A stretch of 64,000 bases of DNA from Dyadobacter fanqingshengii (GCF_023822005.2 NZ_CP098806.1:1364001-1428000), one strand, 5' to 3'; counted from the stretch's first letter, positions 53,830-62,720 are shown. Program-made: numbers and translations. Notes: a model not told the origin generated them from the letters alone.

Positions 53830-55053
53830 TTGAAACTCTATAAAGGACTTGTTGCGGCAACGGTTGAAGCATTGCAGCATATTTTTGTCAAAAATCGTCA
53901 AGCCGACCGGGTTGTTGAGCAGCTTTTGAAAACCAATAAAAAGTGGGGTGCACGTGATCGCGCATTTATTGCGGGCAACACATATGAGATCGTGCGCTGG
54001 TGGCGCCTGATCAAATTCGCGGCAGATATTGAAAGAGTATCTGAGCCGGAGGAATTTTGGAAAATTGTGGGCACATGGCAGATCATCAAGCCGGTTCATT
54101 TAATAACAGAGGAGGACGGAAACTTACCGGAATGGCCCGAATTTGAAGATATTGATGCAGTAAATGTTGTATCCCGATATCATGAGGGCCTTAGTGTGCG
54201 CAAAATTGCCCAGTCTATCCCGGATTGGATTGATGCAATAGGAGCAGAGGAACTGGGCGAAGCCTGGGACGTGGAAATTGAAGCATTGAATGAGCAGGCG
54301 CCGGTGGTTATTCGCGTAAATACATTAAAAAGTAATGTTCAAACGGTTAGGGAAGGATTTGGAGAAGACGGCGCAGCGGAAATCGTTGGCATTCCCAATG
54401 CACTGGTTTTAAGAAAACGCCAGAATGTGCTGAATCAGGAAGCGTTCAAGCAGGGCTTTTTTGAAGTGCAGGATGCTGGTTCTCAATTAATTGCTCCTTA
54501 TCTGGATATTCAGCCGGGCCATAGCGTAATAGACGCTTGTGCGGGTGCAGGTGGCAAGACGTTGCATATTGCAGCGCTGCTTCAAAATGAAGGCTCCATC
54601 CTCGCCATGGACATTGAACATCATAAATTGGTTGAACTGGAAAAGCGGGCGGCGCGGAATGGAGTGAAAAACCTGGAAACCATGCTCATTTCCTCTGACA
54701 AGATCATTGAATCACTTGCCGGAACGGCTGACAGGCTGCTACTCGATGTGCCATGCTCAGGTCTGGGCGTGTTAAGAAGAAATCCGGACTCTAAGTGGAA
54801 GCTAAAACCACAGTTTCTGGATGAAATACGAAAGGTGCAATGGCAGATCCTGACCCATTACAGCCGAATGGTCAAAACCGGCGGCAAGATGGTATATGCG
54901 ACTTGCAGCGTGCTTCCCTCTGAATCGGAGGATCAGGTGAAGCGGTTTATGAAGGCCAACAAGAAGGATTGGAAATTTATCTCCGCACATCGCGCGTCAG
55001 TTGCCAAAGACGGGACGGATGGATTTTATATGGCATTAATGCAAAGGAAATAA
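53830..55053 (+). CDS. RsmB/NOP2-family SAM-dependent RNA (cytosine-5) methyltransferase
   Basis: A 407-aa protein with an N-terminal NusB-like/RsmB recognition half (about 1-140) and a C-terminal methyltransferase. The AdoMet loop is DACAGAGGKTLHIAALL, and the two catalytic cysteines are in LLDVPCSGLGVLRRNP (motif IV) and MVYATCSVLPSES (motif VI). It methylates cytosine C5 in rRNA or tRNA; which base cannot be inferred. The start is TTG at 53830, which gives MKLYKGLV, a usual beginning for this group; no ATG is available near it. A small acidic protein gene follows 56 bp downstream. Confidence 0.92.
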   Translation: MKLYKGLVAATVEALQHIFVKNRQADRVVEQLLKTNKKWGARDRAFIAGNTYEIVRWWRLIKFAADIERVSEPEEFWKIVGTWQIIKPVHLITEEDGNLPEWPEFEDIDAVNVVSRYHEGLSVRKIAQSIPDWIDAIGAEELGEAWDVEIEALNEQAPVVIRVNTLKSNVQTVREGFGEDGAAEIVGIPNALVLRKRQNVLNQEAFKQGFFEVQDAGSQLIAPYLDIQPGHSVIDACAGAGGKTLHIAALLQNEGSILAMDIEHHKLVELEKRAARNGVKNLETMLISSDKIIESLAGTADRLLLDVPCSGLGVLRRNPDSKWKLKPQFLDEIRKVQWQILTHYSRMVKTGGKMVYATCSVLPSESEDQVKRFMKANKKDWKFISAHRASVAKDGTDGFYMALMQRK

Positions 55054-55109
55054 GCACCATTTTCAAGGGCACGGTTTTTTGCAAATCTTCGCAAACAAAA
55101 CGGATCCTT

Positions 55110-55373
55110 ATGAAATCTCAGACAGAAAAAAGGGAAGAAACGCTTGACGACGAAACCCGCGACAGGCAGCCAAGGCAGCAACCGGTGCCCAGTTATGGGG
55201 AACCCGGTCAAATGGGCCCCATGAATACAACTCCGGAAGTGCCAGGCGCCGATGCTCCCGAGGTGAGTACAGGTAACAGATTTGCTACGGATGAGCCAGC
55301 TGACGAAACAGACGAGCCCGCTGAGGAAACAGACGAACCCGAAGTTGGAGAAATTGAATCTGAAAATCCCTGA
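55110..55373 (+). CDS. Small acidic, probably disordered hypothetical protein
   Basis: An 87-aa protein rich in Glu, Asp, Pro and Thr, with a short repeat ADETDEPAEETDEPE near the C-terminus and no hydrophobic segment. I start it at the ATG at 55110, because the longer in-frame extension to 54969 overlaps the methyltransferase gene and encodes residues of different composition. No family is recognised. Short proteins of this kind occur downstream of housekeeping genes in Cytophagales, possibly as chaperone-like or cell-surface linkers, but nothing in the sequence shows a role. It is convergent with the SRPBCC gene, with only 2 bp between the stop codons. Confidence 0.55.
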   Translation: MKSQTEKREETLDDETRDRQPRQQPVPSYGEPGQMGPMNTTPEVPGADAPEVSTGNRFATDEPADETDEPAEETDEPEVGEIESENP

Positions 55374-55375
55374 TA

Positions 55376-55849
55376 TCAACTATTTTCAACGAGTTTTTTA
55401 ATTTCTACAAGAATGGGGTTCCAGCCATCCCCATTGTTGTAGGAATCTTTATAACGGCTTTCTCCATCAGCAACCGTGCTGAAATCGCCCTGTGAAATAT
55501 TCAGAACAGTTTTACCTTCCTGAGGCACAAGTTCATAGGTCACATCAACGTAATTTTCGGGCACATCCTCAATGCTGGAATTGGGATCAATAGTGGTGTA
55601 AATCAGTAATTTTTCTGGCTGGATTTCGACAATTTTGCCCTTTACATACACGATGTCGTTGCCTTCATACTGACCTCGCCACAACAGCTCGCTATCCACT
55701 TTCCAGTCGGAAACTGTTTCACAGCCAAACATGTATTGTTTTGTTTTTTCAGGATTGATGAGCGCGTCCCATACTGCGGAAGCGGGAGCATTGATGGTAA
55801 TGCTGTTTTTGACGATGAGTTGTTCGGCCATTTGTGATTTTCTTTTCAT
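55376..55849 (-). CDS. SRPBCC (AHSA1/START-like) protein 1
   Basis: A protein of about 157 aa with a single START/AHSA1-like fold: TINAPASAVWDALINPEKTK begins strand 1 and the first helix, EKLLIYTTIDPNS and ENYVDVTYELVPQEGKTVLN are the central strands, and a C-terminal helix closes a hydrophobic pocket. Proteins of this group bind hydrophobic ligands or stimulate Hsp90-like chaperones; the specific role is unknown. I use the ATG at 55849; ATGs at 55870 or 55831 are possible. It resembles the protein at 59960-60406 over its full length (ALI-PE---KQYM-G-E--SDW), so the two are paralogs. Confidence 0.85.
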   Translation of the reverse strand: MKRKSQMAEQLIVKNSITINAPASAVWDALINPEKTKQYMFGCETVSDWKVDSELLWRGQYEGNDIVYVKGKIVEIQPEKLLIYTTIDPNSSIEDVPENYVDVTYELVPQEGKTVLNISQGDFSTVADGESRYKDSYNNGDGWNPILVEIKKLVENS

Positions 55850-55917
55850 GTTGGTGATTAACAAAAGCATTAAGCTTCTGCAATTTTAGCGGCTTTCGGC
55901 CTCATCACTATTGCGCT

Positions 55918-56820
55918 TCACGGATTATTTCTAACCAAATAAGGTGTGATCCCGAATTTCTTCTTGAATGCATTATTAAAATGTTGCGGCGTCGCATATC
56001 CAAGCTGAGAAGCGATTTCAGCGGCGGTTTTCTGCGTGTCCAGTAAATATTGCCGCGCCAGGTTCAAGCGCTGGTCGGTGAGGTAGCCAAAGACGGTGCT
56101 ATTAAATGTTTCCTTGAAGCCACGTTTGAGCTTATATTCGTTTAGGCCCACATACTGGGCGATTTCGGAGAGGTTAGGCGGGCAATGTACGCGATCATTG
56201 ATCAGATCCCTTACGGCGATGATTTTTTCCTTATCTGTGGCATTTTTTATAAAAATCTCTTTTTTGGTTTTAGAAGTACTCGCCGCATCGGCGCACAGGA
56301 CAAGCAACTCAATGCTTTTGGATAACAAAAACAGCTTTTTGAGATCATCGGCATATCTGCAATGAATGATTTGCTGAATGACCTGTTGGATCGGGGAATC
56401 AATGGTGCCCCATTTATCTGAAAGAATGGCGCTTCTTCCTGCGATAATGTTCTCACAGAATGCCCTGAGTGACTCACTTGAATGCTCCGTAAAGCGGATA
56501 AAGAGGTCTTTGGGAAACTGAATGCCAAATGTTTCCAGTTCCAGCGTTTTGTTGTTGACCACCATATCAAAATCATGGGAATACACGATGTTATGATGTC
56601 CGCCAATGAGGTCAAAAGTTTTATTAAGCTGCTTATAATCAAAGCTGTAATTGCCCCGCATTCCAAAATGCATGCGAACAACATCCGTTTTACTGCTGGA
56701 TGAGAAGCTGCTAAGTTCAGTAAACTTAGAAATGGCGTGCCCGATCCGAATCCCATCACATTGCCAAACGACACCAGTCATGCTGCCTTTTTCAAATTCC
56801 CTGCTCTGTTTTTCTTCCAT
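55918..56820 (-). CDS. AraC-family transcriptional regulator (PchR-like)
   Basis: A 300-aa protein whose N-terminal half (about 1-200) matches the style of PchR-type regulators (MHFGMRGNYSF, GHHNIVYSHDF), with no recognisable enzyme domain. The C-terminal 95 residues hold the AraC double helix-turn-helix: LSEIAQYVGLNEYKLKRGFK and AAEIASQLGYATPQHFNNAF. PchR-like regulators often respond to siderophores or small metabolites; here no siderophore gene is adjacent. It lies between the first SRPBCC gene (68 bp downstream) and ThuA (26 bp to its stop) on the same strand, so part of this run could be co-transcribed. Confidence 0.9.
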   Translation of the reverse strand: MEEKQSREFEKGSMTGVVWQCDGIRIGHAISKFTELSSFSSSSKTDVVRMHFGMRGNYSFDYKQLNKTFDLIGGHHNIVYSHDFDMVVNNKTLELETFGIQFPKDLFIRFTEHSSESLRAFCENIIAGRSAILSDKWGTIDSPIQQVIQQIIHCRYADDLKKLFLLSKSIELLVLCADAASTSKTKKEIFIKNATDKEKIIAVRDLINDRVHCPPNLSEIAQYVGLNEYKLKRGFKETFNSTVFGYLTDQRLNLARQYLLDTQKTAAEIASQLGYATPQHFNNAFKKKFGITPYLVRNNP

Positions 56821-56846
56821 TTGATGAAGTTTTGAACGCTTACCGT

Positions 56847-57677
56847 TTATTTTTTTCCTTTACCCAGCCAAAGCAATGTGTTCAAGATCAATTCATTCTG
56901 GGCGGGGTTGTCGAATGTGAAAGAGAGTTCCTTATTTGTTTTATTCTCATAATCAATGTCGTTGTGACCCATATTCATATAAACCATTCTGTATTTTTTA
57001 TTGGTCCAAACCACTGGATAATAGCCGCTATGCCAGATTTCGTGCTGTTTTGGCCCCGTTCCAAGCGGAAAGCTTGCCGGATCGATTGACAACAGAATTT
57101 GAATATCCGGGTTCGCTTTCAGGTCTTTCTCCCATCGATACCATTCATTTGGCGACGCTTTAATTGTCCCGGATAGTCCTTTTGTAATCGGACTGTTGGG
57201 GTCTTCAACTTTCAAAATTGCCGACGTGGGCCGCCACGTGTTGCTTTCATACTGGCCCGAACCCAGAAACTCATTGTGATACCAATCCCAATTTTGTGGA
57301 TAAGCCGATGGCGTCAATGCAAATGCTGCGAAATGGAAACCCAGCCAGCCACCGCCGTTCTTCATGTATTTCTGAAATGCTTCACGCTGCCCGGGTGTTT
57401 CCGGTCTGGTGTCGAGAAACAAAACAACTTGATAGTCAGCTAAAAAACCTGCGTTTAGATTGTTCCAGTTACTGGTTGTGTCGTAAGTGAAGTTATTCTT
57501 CTTTGCCATTTCGGGAAAGCGCTTATTGGCTTCTCCAACAAAACTGACATGCGCCAGATCATTCTTCCCGGTGAAGAATGCGATGACTTTGAAGTGAGGC
57601 TGGGCATGGCCTGCAAGAGGCATTAATGTTGTGATCAGCAGGAGCAAGCCAATTGTCTTATGGCTCAGGATTTTCAT
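56847..57677 (-). CDS. Exported ThuA-domain protein
   Basis: A 276-aa protein started at the ATG at 57677, which directly precedes a signal peptide (ending LAGHAQ); an ATG four codons earlier is possible. The mature part is a ThuA domain, a class I glutamine-amidotransferase-like fold: VIAFFTGKNDLAHVSF at the start, YQVVLFLDTRPETPGQREAF and the GGGWLGFHFAAFALT loop in the centre, and YRMVYMNMGHNDIDYENKTN near the end. ThuA proteins are linked to trehalose or other sugar metabolism and occur as domains of secreted dehydrogenase-type proteins in Bacteroidota and Planctomycetes. No sugar genes are adjacent here. Divergent from tex. Confidence 0.88.
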   Translation of the reverse strand: MKILSHKTIGLLLLITTLMPLAGHAQPHFKVIAFFTGKNDLAHVSFVGEANKRFPEMAKKNNFTYDTTSNWNNLNAGFLADYQVVLFLDTRPETPGQREAFQKYMKNGGGWLGFHFAAFALTPSAYPQNWDWYHNEFLGSGQYESNTWRPTSAILKVEDPNSPITKGLSGTIKASPNEWYRWEKDLKANPDIQILLSIDPASFPLGTGPKQHEIWHSGYYPVVWTNKKYRMVYMNMGHNDIDYENKTNKELSFTFDNPAQNELILNTLLWLGKGKK

Positions 57678-57787
57678 AAAGCCGGGCATAGGGTAGGAAA
57701 GTTAAAGGCATTAAATCTACGAATATCTGCTTTATTTGCGGAATGAATTTTAGTCAGTTAATTCAACGACTACCCAATTTTATACAA

Positions 57788-59905
57788 ATGAATTTCCCTT
57801 ACATTGCCCGGCAGACTTCTATTTCTGAGAAACAGGTCAGAAATACCATCCAACTATTTGAAGAAGGGGCTACGCTGCCGTTTATATCGCGTTACCGGAA
57901 GGAAGCCACGGGCGGATTGGATGAAGTGCAGATCGGGGCGATAAAAGATGCCTGGCAGAAGCAGCTGGAAGTTGAAAAGCGCCGTGAAGCCATCTTGAAA
58001 AACATTGAAGAGCAAGGTAAATTGACGCCTGAGCTCCGTAAGCAGTTGGAAAATGCATTTACGACAGTTGAACTGGAAGACATTTATCTGCCTTACAAGC
58101 AAAAAAGAAAGACGCGGGCGGGCATTGCGATGGAGCGCGGCTTGGAACCGCTTGCGCAGCTGATTTTCACGGGAAGAGAGTCAGATCCTGAGCGTAAAGC
58201 ATCGTCATTTCTGAATGATCAGGTTACTTCGGTAGACGATGCATTGCAGGGAGCGAGGGACATTATCGCCGAATGGATCAACGAAAATCAGGATTCGCGA
58301 ACACGTATTCGCAATCTCTTCCAGCGCGGTGCGGTCATTACTTCCAAGGTGAAGAAGAAAAAAGAGGAAGAAGGCGTGAAATACCGCGACTATTTCGATT
58401 TTTCAGAACCGTTGTCCCGCATTCCTTCGCACAGGTTGCTAGCCATCCGTCGTGGGGAAGAGGAAGGGATTTTGAATGTAACGATTTCGCCGGATGAAGA
58501 CCAAGCCATTGAAGCATTAGACCGGCTTTTCCGCAAAGGACCGCCTGCTGTTTTACAGCAAATGGAGCTCGCCATTTCAGATAGTTACAAGCGACTTTTG
58601 AAACCATCCATTGAAACAGAATTTGCTAACCTTTCGAAAGAAAAGGCAGATATAGCTGCTATCCAGGTTTTTACGGAAAATCTTCGGCAACTATTACTTG
58701 CTTCGCCCCTTGGACAAAAGAGCGTTTTGGCCATTGACCCTGGTTACCGGACTGGATGTAAAGTCGTTGTGCTGGATAGCCAGGGCAATCTGGTGGCCGA
58801 TCAGGTGATATATCCGTTCGATAAACCTGCCGAAGCTAGTGCCAAACTTTCGGACCTGATCCAGAAATGGAAAATCGAGGCGATTGCGGTTGGTAACGGA
58901 ACGGCGGGAAGGGAAACGGAGGATTTTGTGAGGAAGCTTTTAGCGAACGCAGGGAAGTCGGAAGAGGTGGGCCTGTTCATGGTGAGCGAACAGGGCGCGT
59001 CGATCTACTCGGCATCGGATGTGGCGCGAGAAGAATTTCCGGATAAAGATGTAACCGTTCGTGGCTCTGTTTCGATCGGTCGCCGCTTAATGGACCCATT
59101 AGCCGAGTTGGTAAAAATTGATCCAAAATCCATTGGGGTAGGTCAGTATCAGCATGATGTAGACCAGAATTCATTGCGAAATGCTTTGGATACAGTCGTG
59201 GAAAGCTGCGTAAATTCCGTAGGCGTAAATCTCAACACGGCCAGCAAGCATCTTTTGCGCTATGTTTCGGGCCTTGGAACGGCCCTGGCGCAGAATATCG
59301 TAGATTTTCGAGCTAAAAACGGAGACTTCAAATCTCGTCAGCAATTATTGAAAGTGCCGCGCCTCGGATCAAAGGCCTTTGAGCAGGCAGCCGGGTTTCT
59401 ACGCATTGAAAATGGTGCTAATCCTCTGGATAACAGCGCAGTACATCCGGAGCGTTACGATGTTGTAGGACAAATGGCCAAAGACGTCGGCGCAAATATT
59501 AAAGATCTCATGCAAAAGCCTGAGTTAAGGAAGCAGATCAAGCCAGAGAAGTACATTTCAGAATTGGTAGGGCTTCCGACGTTGAAAGACATTCTCCTTG
59601 AACTCGAAAAACCGTCGCGTGACCCGCGGGAAGGAATGAAGAAATTTGAGTTTGACAGCTCGGTCAGAAAGCCGGAAGATTTAAAGGTGGGAATGGTGCT
59701 GCCTGGCATTGTCACCAACATTACTGCTTTTGGCGCATTCGTAGATGTCGGCGTGAAGCAGGATGGGTTGGTTCACGTTTCGCAAATGGCCGACAAATTT
59801 ATCAAGGATCCTAACGAAGTTGTGAAGCTCCAGCAAATCGTAAGCGTGAAAGTGACTGAGGTGGATTTAGCAAGAAAACGCATCGCGCTCAGCATGAAGT
59901 TATAG
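57788..59905 (+). CDS. tex: Tex-family RNA-binding transcription accessory protein
   Basis: A protein of about 705 aa with the full Tex layout: helical N-terminal domain (SEKQVRNTIQLFEEGATLPF, ISRYRKEATGGLDEVQ), YqgF/RNase H-like domain (VLAIDPGYRTGCKVVVLDSQ), HhH motifs (LNTASKHLLRYVSGLGTALA, FKSRQQLLKVPRLGSKAFEQ) and a C-terminal S1 domain (LKVGMVLPGIVTNITAFGAF, DGLVHVSQMADKF). It binds RNA and works with the transcription/RNA-processing machinery. I prefer the ATG at 57788, which matches the usual Tex start; the ATG at 57743 would add 15 residues and lies only a few bases from a possible -7 box (TTTATTTG, 57731-57738). A terminator follows 8 bp after the stop. Confidence 0.95.
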   Translation: MNFPYIARQTSISEKQVRNTIQLFEEGATLPFISRYRKEATGGLDEVQIGAIKDAWQKQLEVEKRREAILKNIEEQGKLTPELRKQLENAFTTVELEDIYLPYKQKRKTRAGIAMERGLEPLAQLIFTGRESDPERKASSFLNDQVTSVDDALQGARDIIAEWINENQDSRTRIRNLFQRGAVITSKVKKKKEEEGVKYRDYFDFSEPLSRIPSHRLLAIRRGEEEGILNVTISPDEDQAIEALDRLFRKGPPAVLQQMELAISDSYKRLLKPSIETEFANLSKEKADIAAIQVFTENLRQLLLASPLGQKSVLAIDPGYRTGCKVVVLDSQGNLVADQVIYPFDKPAEASAKLSDLIQKWKIEAIAVGNGTAGRETEDFVRKLLANAGKSEEVGLFMVSEQGASIYSASDVAREEFPDKDVTVRGSVSIGRRLMDPLAELVKIDPKSIGVGQYQHDVDQNSLRNALDTVVESCVNSVGVNLNTASKHLLRYVSGLGTALAQNIVDFRAKNGDFKSRQQLLKVPRLGSKAFEQAAGFLRIENGANPLDNSAVHPERYDVVGQMAKDVGANIKDLMQKPELRKQIKPEKYISELVGLPTLKDILLELEKPSRDPREGMKKFEFDSSVRKPEDLKVGMVLPGIVTNITAFGAFVDVGVKQDGLVHVSQMADKFIKDPNEVVKLQQIVSVKVTEVDLARKRIALSMKL

Positions 59906-59913
59906 AAATGCTA

Positions 59914-59950
59914 AGCCAATCCGGGCTTGTCCATACCGGATTGGCTTTTT
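59914..59950. terminator. Bidirectional terminator between tex and an SRPBCC gene
   Basis: AGCCAATCCGG (59914-59924) pairs perfectly with CCGGATTGGCT (59936-59946) and is followed by a run of T. It lies between two convergent genes, 9 bp after the tex stop and 10 bp before the SRPBCC stop. Confidence 0.9.
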
Positions 59951-59959
59951 GCTAACAGA

Positions 59960-60406
59960 TTAAAGTACGTGTTTTCTGTCGCCTTCGAGAATACGTTTGA
60001 TATTTCCTACCACTTTCATCCAGTTTTCTTCCGCCGCAACCACCGCTTCATCCGTTTCCAGATTGTCCTGCGTAATGGTAAGCGTCGTCTCGTCGTCGTA
60101 TTCTGAAATGTGATAGGTAACGTGTGCGTAATTATCTTCAAAATCGTCGGTGCCGGAAAGTGGGCTCCAATAAGTATAACTGAGGACGCGCTCAGGGATT
60201 ATCTCCAGGATCGTTCCTTTATCCTCATACGGTCTGCCATCCCAAACACCTTTGTACGTGATCGGACTGCCTACCTGCCAGTCAGAGTATACTTCTGCGC
60301 CGTACATATATTGTTTAACAATTTCCGGATCTATCAGCGCTTTCCATACGGACGAAGGGCTGGAATAGATGGATGTGGATGTAGTTGCAATCAGTTTTCT
60401 GTTCAT
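59960..60406 (-). CDS. SRPBCC (AHSA1/START-like) protein 2
   Basis: A 148-aa single-domain START-like protein (STSIYSSPSSVWKALIDPEI at the N-terminus, then SDWQVGSPITYKGVWDGRPY, ILEIIPERVLSYTYWSPLSG, NYAHVTYHISEYDDETTLTI and a closing helix). It is a paralog of the protein at 55376-55849. The family binds hydrophobic ligands or helps chaperones; the ligand is unknown. It is divergent from the third SRPBCC gene (109 bp between starts) and convergent with tex. Confidence 0.87.
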   Translation of the reverse strand: MNRKLIATTSTSIYSSPSSVWKALIDPEIVKQYMYGAEVYSDWQVGSPITYKGVWDGRPYEDKGTILEIIPERVLSYTYWSPLSGTDDFEDNYAHVTYHISEYDDETTLTITQDNLETDEAVVAAEENWMKVVGNIKRILEGDRKHVL

Positions 60407-60515
60407 GTTTTCGGAATTAGGTCATGCCAAAACATAGAGAAAATCATGCCAAGAATCATCATTTGGTCTGGTACGCGTATTTTAGCGTATGTAGATCGAA
60501 CATAAATCATTTCAG

Positions 60516-60995
60516 GTGCAAGAATTATATTTCAAGCAAAATCTGCCCATCTCGCTGGACGAAGCATGGTCGTTTTTTTCAAATCCGGGCAACTTAAAAG
60601 AGATTACGCCTGCAAAAATGGGCTTTGTAGTGACGTCTGCACATCACGGCGAAAAAATGTATGCGGGGCAGATCATCCGTTACGTTGTAAAACCAGTTTT
60701 GGGAATTCCATTAAAATGGTGCACAGAAATAACGCATGTCGTTGATAAACAATACTTTGTAGATGAGCAACGCTTCGGGCCGTATGCATTCTGGCATCAT
60801 CAGCATCGCTTTACCGAAATTCCGGGCGGTGTAATGATGGAAGATATCCTGAATTATAAGGTCCCGTTTGGTTTCCTGGGCGACTGGGTAAATGCGCTAT
60901 TTGTAAGGAATGAGGTTAATCAAATTTTCGAATATCGTCGAAAAATCCTTACCGATCGATTTGGCACTAGAAGTTATACTGGACACGGCATGTGA
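60516..60995 (+). CDS. SRPBCC/polyketide-cyclase-like protein 3 (YfhO-like ligand-binding)
   Basis: A 159-aa START-like protein of another subgroup than its two neighbours: FKQNLPISLDEAWSFFSNPG and NLKEITPAKMGFVV at the N-terminus, then QIIRYVVKPVLGIPLKWCTE, FVDEQRFGPYAFWHHQHRFT and ILNYKVPFGFLGDWVNALFV. These are the signatures of the ligand-binding SRPBCC proteins found next to photolyase or cyclopropane-lipid genes in other bacteria; none is present here. The start is GTG at 60516. The last 29 bp overlap the convergent porin gene, so the two 3' ends share sequence on opposite strands. Confidence 0.82.
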   Translation: MQELYFKQNLPISLDEAWSFFSNPGNLKEITPAKMGFVVTSAHHGEKMYAGQIIRYVVKPVLGIPLKWCTEITHVVDKQYFVDEQRFGPYAFWHHQHRFTEIPGGVMMEDILNYKVPFGFLGDWVNALFVRNEVNQIFEYRRKILTDRFGTRSYTGHGM

Positions 60996-62289
60996 AAAGG
61001 TCGTCCGCAGCATCCGTTTCAAATCCGCTCAGGGCCGATTTCTCATTTCTCACGAAGTTATAGTGAAACATGAATTTGAGGGATTCGTTTGGGACATACA
61101 CGTAACCCATTCCAATGGTATCGTAGCGTAAATCGGCTTTATTAAAGCCTCTTGTTTCCGAAATCTCCGTTCCTGAAACGCGCTTATTGGGGTCATACCA
61201 GTCATATTTGAGCACAAATTGGTGTTCCAGGCTGCCCAAATGCTGTAAAAAATAAAAATAAGCACCGTCAAAGCTTCGGACGTAGAGCGGATCTTTTGCG
61301 CCGTTCGATACCGGGTAAACGCCGGGCGTCTCACTGCTTGCAAATGTTGCCGTCTGATCGCCGCGAACGTATTCCAACCTGAATTCCGTTTCACCCTTGT
61401 TGTTTGGGAAAGAGATTTGAAAATCGCCTCCCGCGTAGTTTCTGTGGGAAACTTTGAGATAATTTCCTGCCGATGAGTCACGAACCATCGCATATTCGCC
61501 CGCATTAACCTTCGTGCGATACAGAACCGGCGACTGACTAGTAATCCCGCCCGCATAACCCGAAACGGCCGCTGAGATCGTCGCGCCGCCCAGCGCGATT
61601 ATTTTGGAAGGTTTCAAACTGAAACGTCCGATCACATCCTTGTGGCTATCATAATCCATCGGCCCCGACATTCCCTGACCATTAAATACGCCAACGTCCA
61701 GTTTAAGCTTTTGTGACCATTTAATCGATTTACGGCTGGTGACTGTGAGCATTACGCCTATGTCCCGCTCGGTCCGCATTAAGATTTGCGACATTCTTCC
61801 CCGTTCCGGCGTCTCGCGGTTGGCAGATGAAAGATTCACTTCATAGCCAAATGGCCGGGCAAACATCCCCGTCGTCAGCGCGAAGATCTTAAACTTGTTT
61901 TCGTAAAAGCGGCCCCAAAAATCGCGGATCGCCACGCCTCGTTCCGTCCCGTCAAACTGGAATACAAAGTAGGATGTGGGATCATTATTTGCATTCAAAT
62001 GCGCATAATCTACCCGCAAACGACCGCGGCGAAGCATAAAACGGTTATTGGCCAGCGCGGAGAAGTTTCCGCCGCCATAAGTTTCGGCGCCTTTTTTCGT
62101 AATGAATTGAAATTGAGGCTGTATATAGCCGCTGATCCGCACCCGGTTGTATCGCTCGTAAATGGAAAGCATCCCTTTTCCCATTTGGTTGGTTGTATCC
62201 ACCAGGTCCATGAGGAAGCGTTGAGAAAATGCTTCCGAGTTACTGAATAGGACAAACAGGAATAACAGACCGGTAATGCGGTATTTCAT
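60967..62289 (-). CDS. Phosphate-selective porin O/P-like outer-membrane protein
   Basis: A 440-aa beta-barrel porin started at the ATG at 62289, which directly precedes a signal peptide (ending SEAFSQ); an ATG 31 codons upstream adds a hydrophilic stretch and is not used. RISGYIQPQFQFITKKGAET, NRFMLRRGRLRVDYAHL, FVFQFDGTERGVAIRDFWGR and a C-terminal aromatic residue (TCRVQYNF) fit the OprO/OprP family. It forms a channel for anions such as phosphate; selectivity cannot be told. It is preceded by an AT-rich region with nested inverted repeats and overlaps the SRPBCC gene at the 3' end. Confidence 0.87.
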   Translation of the reverse strand: MKYRITGLLFLFVLFSNSEAFSQRFLMDLVDTTNQMGKGMLSIYERYNRVRISGYIQPQFQFITKKGAETYGGGNFSALANNRFMLRRGRLRVDYAHLNANNDPTSYFVFQFDGTERGVAIRDFWGRFYENKFKIFALTTGMFARPFGYEVNLSSANRETPERGRMSQILMRTERDIGVMLTVTSRKSIKWSQKLKLDVGVFNGQGMSGPMDYDSHKDVIGRFSLKPSKIIALGGATISAAVSGYAGGITSQSPVLYRTKVNAGEYAMVRDSSAGNYLKVSHRNYAGGDFQISFPNNKGETEFRLEYVRGDQTATFASSETPGVYPVSNGAKDPLYVRSFDGAYFYFLQHLGSLEHQFVLKYDWYDPNKRVSGTEISETRGFNKADLRYDTIGMGYVYVPNESLKFMFHYNFVRNEKSALSGFETDAADDLFTCRVQYNF

Positions 62290-62720
62290 TGGAAGGAAGT
62301 TGGTGTCAGCAAATGGGCTACAAAGAACTTTATTTTCCGCCAATAATGTTGCCCGCCGGTGATAACTTTCTTCCTGACACATGTACGCGTAAGCTGCGAT
62401 CCATGGTTTAATTCATTGTGTCATGTGAATAGCGGAGGGTATTTTTATTTGAATATTTCCAATAAAAGGAAAATAGAAGGGATTTGTAAATGTGGAATAC
62501 TTATCGAAGAAAAGTGAAAGTATAAAATGTATCTATTTAAATATTCATTTAAAAATGTCTTTATGTATAATACTTTTAAAATGTATTATATGTGAAATAT
62601 GTTTTATTATTATGAATATTTTTATTTGTATAAATAGGCTTGAATGAATGTTATTTATATTGAATATCAAACATTCAATACTATTTATACAAACGAATAA
62701 CGTAATCAGCTTTAAATCAA
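62290..62720. other. 431-bp AT-rich noncoding region upstream of the porin gene
   Basis: The region is strikingly AT-rich (especially 62440-62710). It lies upstream of the porin start and downstream of the NAD(P)-binding protein stop, both on the minus strand. It holds the nested inverted repeat at 62625-62693 and no convincing gene. It may be a transcriptional control or silencer-type region. Confidence 0.5.
62625..62693. repeat. Nested inverted repeats in AT-rich DNA
   Basis: Outer 13-bp perfect arms TTTGTATAAATAG (62625-62637) and CTATTTATACAAA (62681-62693); inner 7-bp arms GAATGTT (62646-62652) and AACATTC (62670-62676). The structure could fold as a long hairpin with an internal bubble, ending transcription from the upstream NAD(P)-binding gene, or bind a regulator of the porin. 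Confidence 0.55.

Noticed and set aside
54969..55109. N-terminal extension of the small acidic protein overlapping the methyltransferase gene
   Set aside because: The extension is out of frame with, and fully inside, the conserved methyltransferase end, and its composition differs from the acidic part. The ATG at 55110 is the better start.
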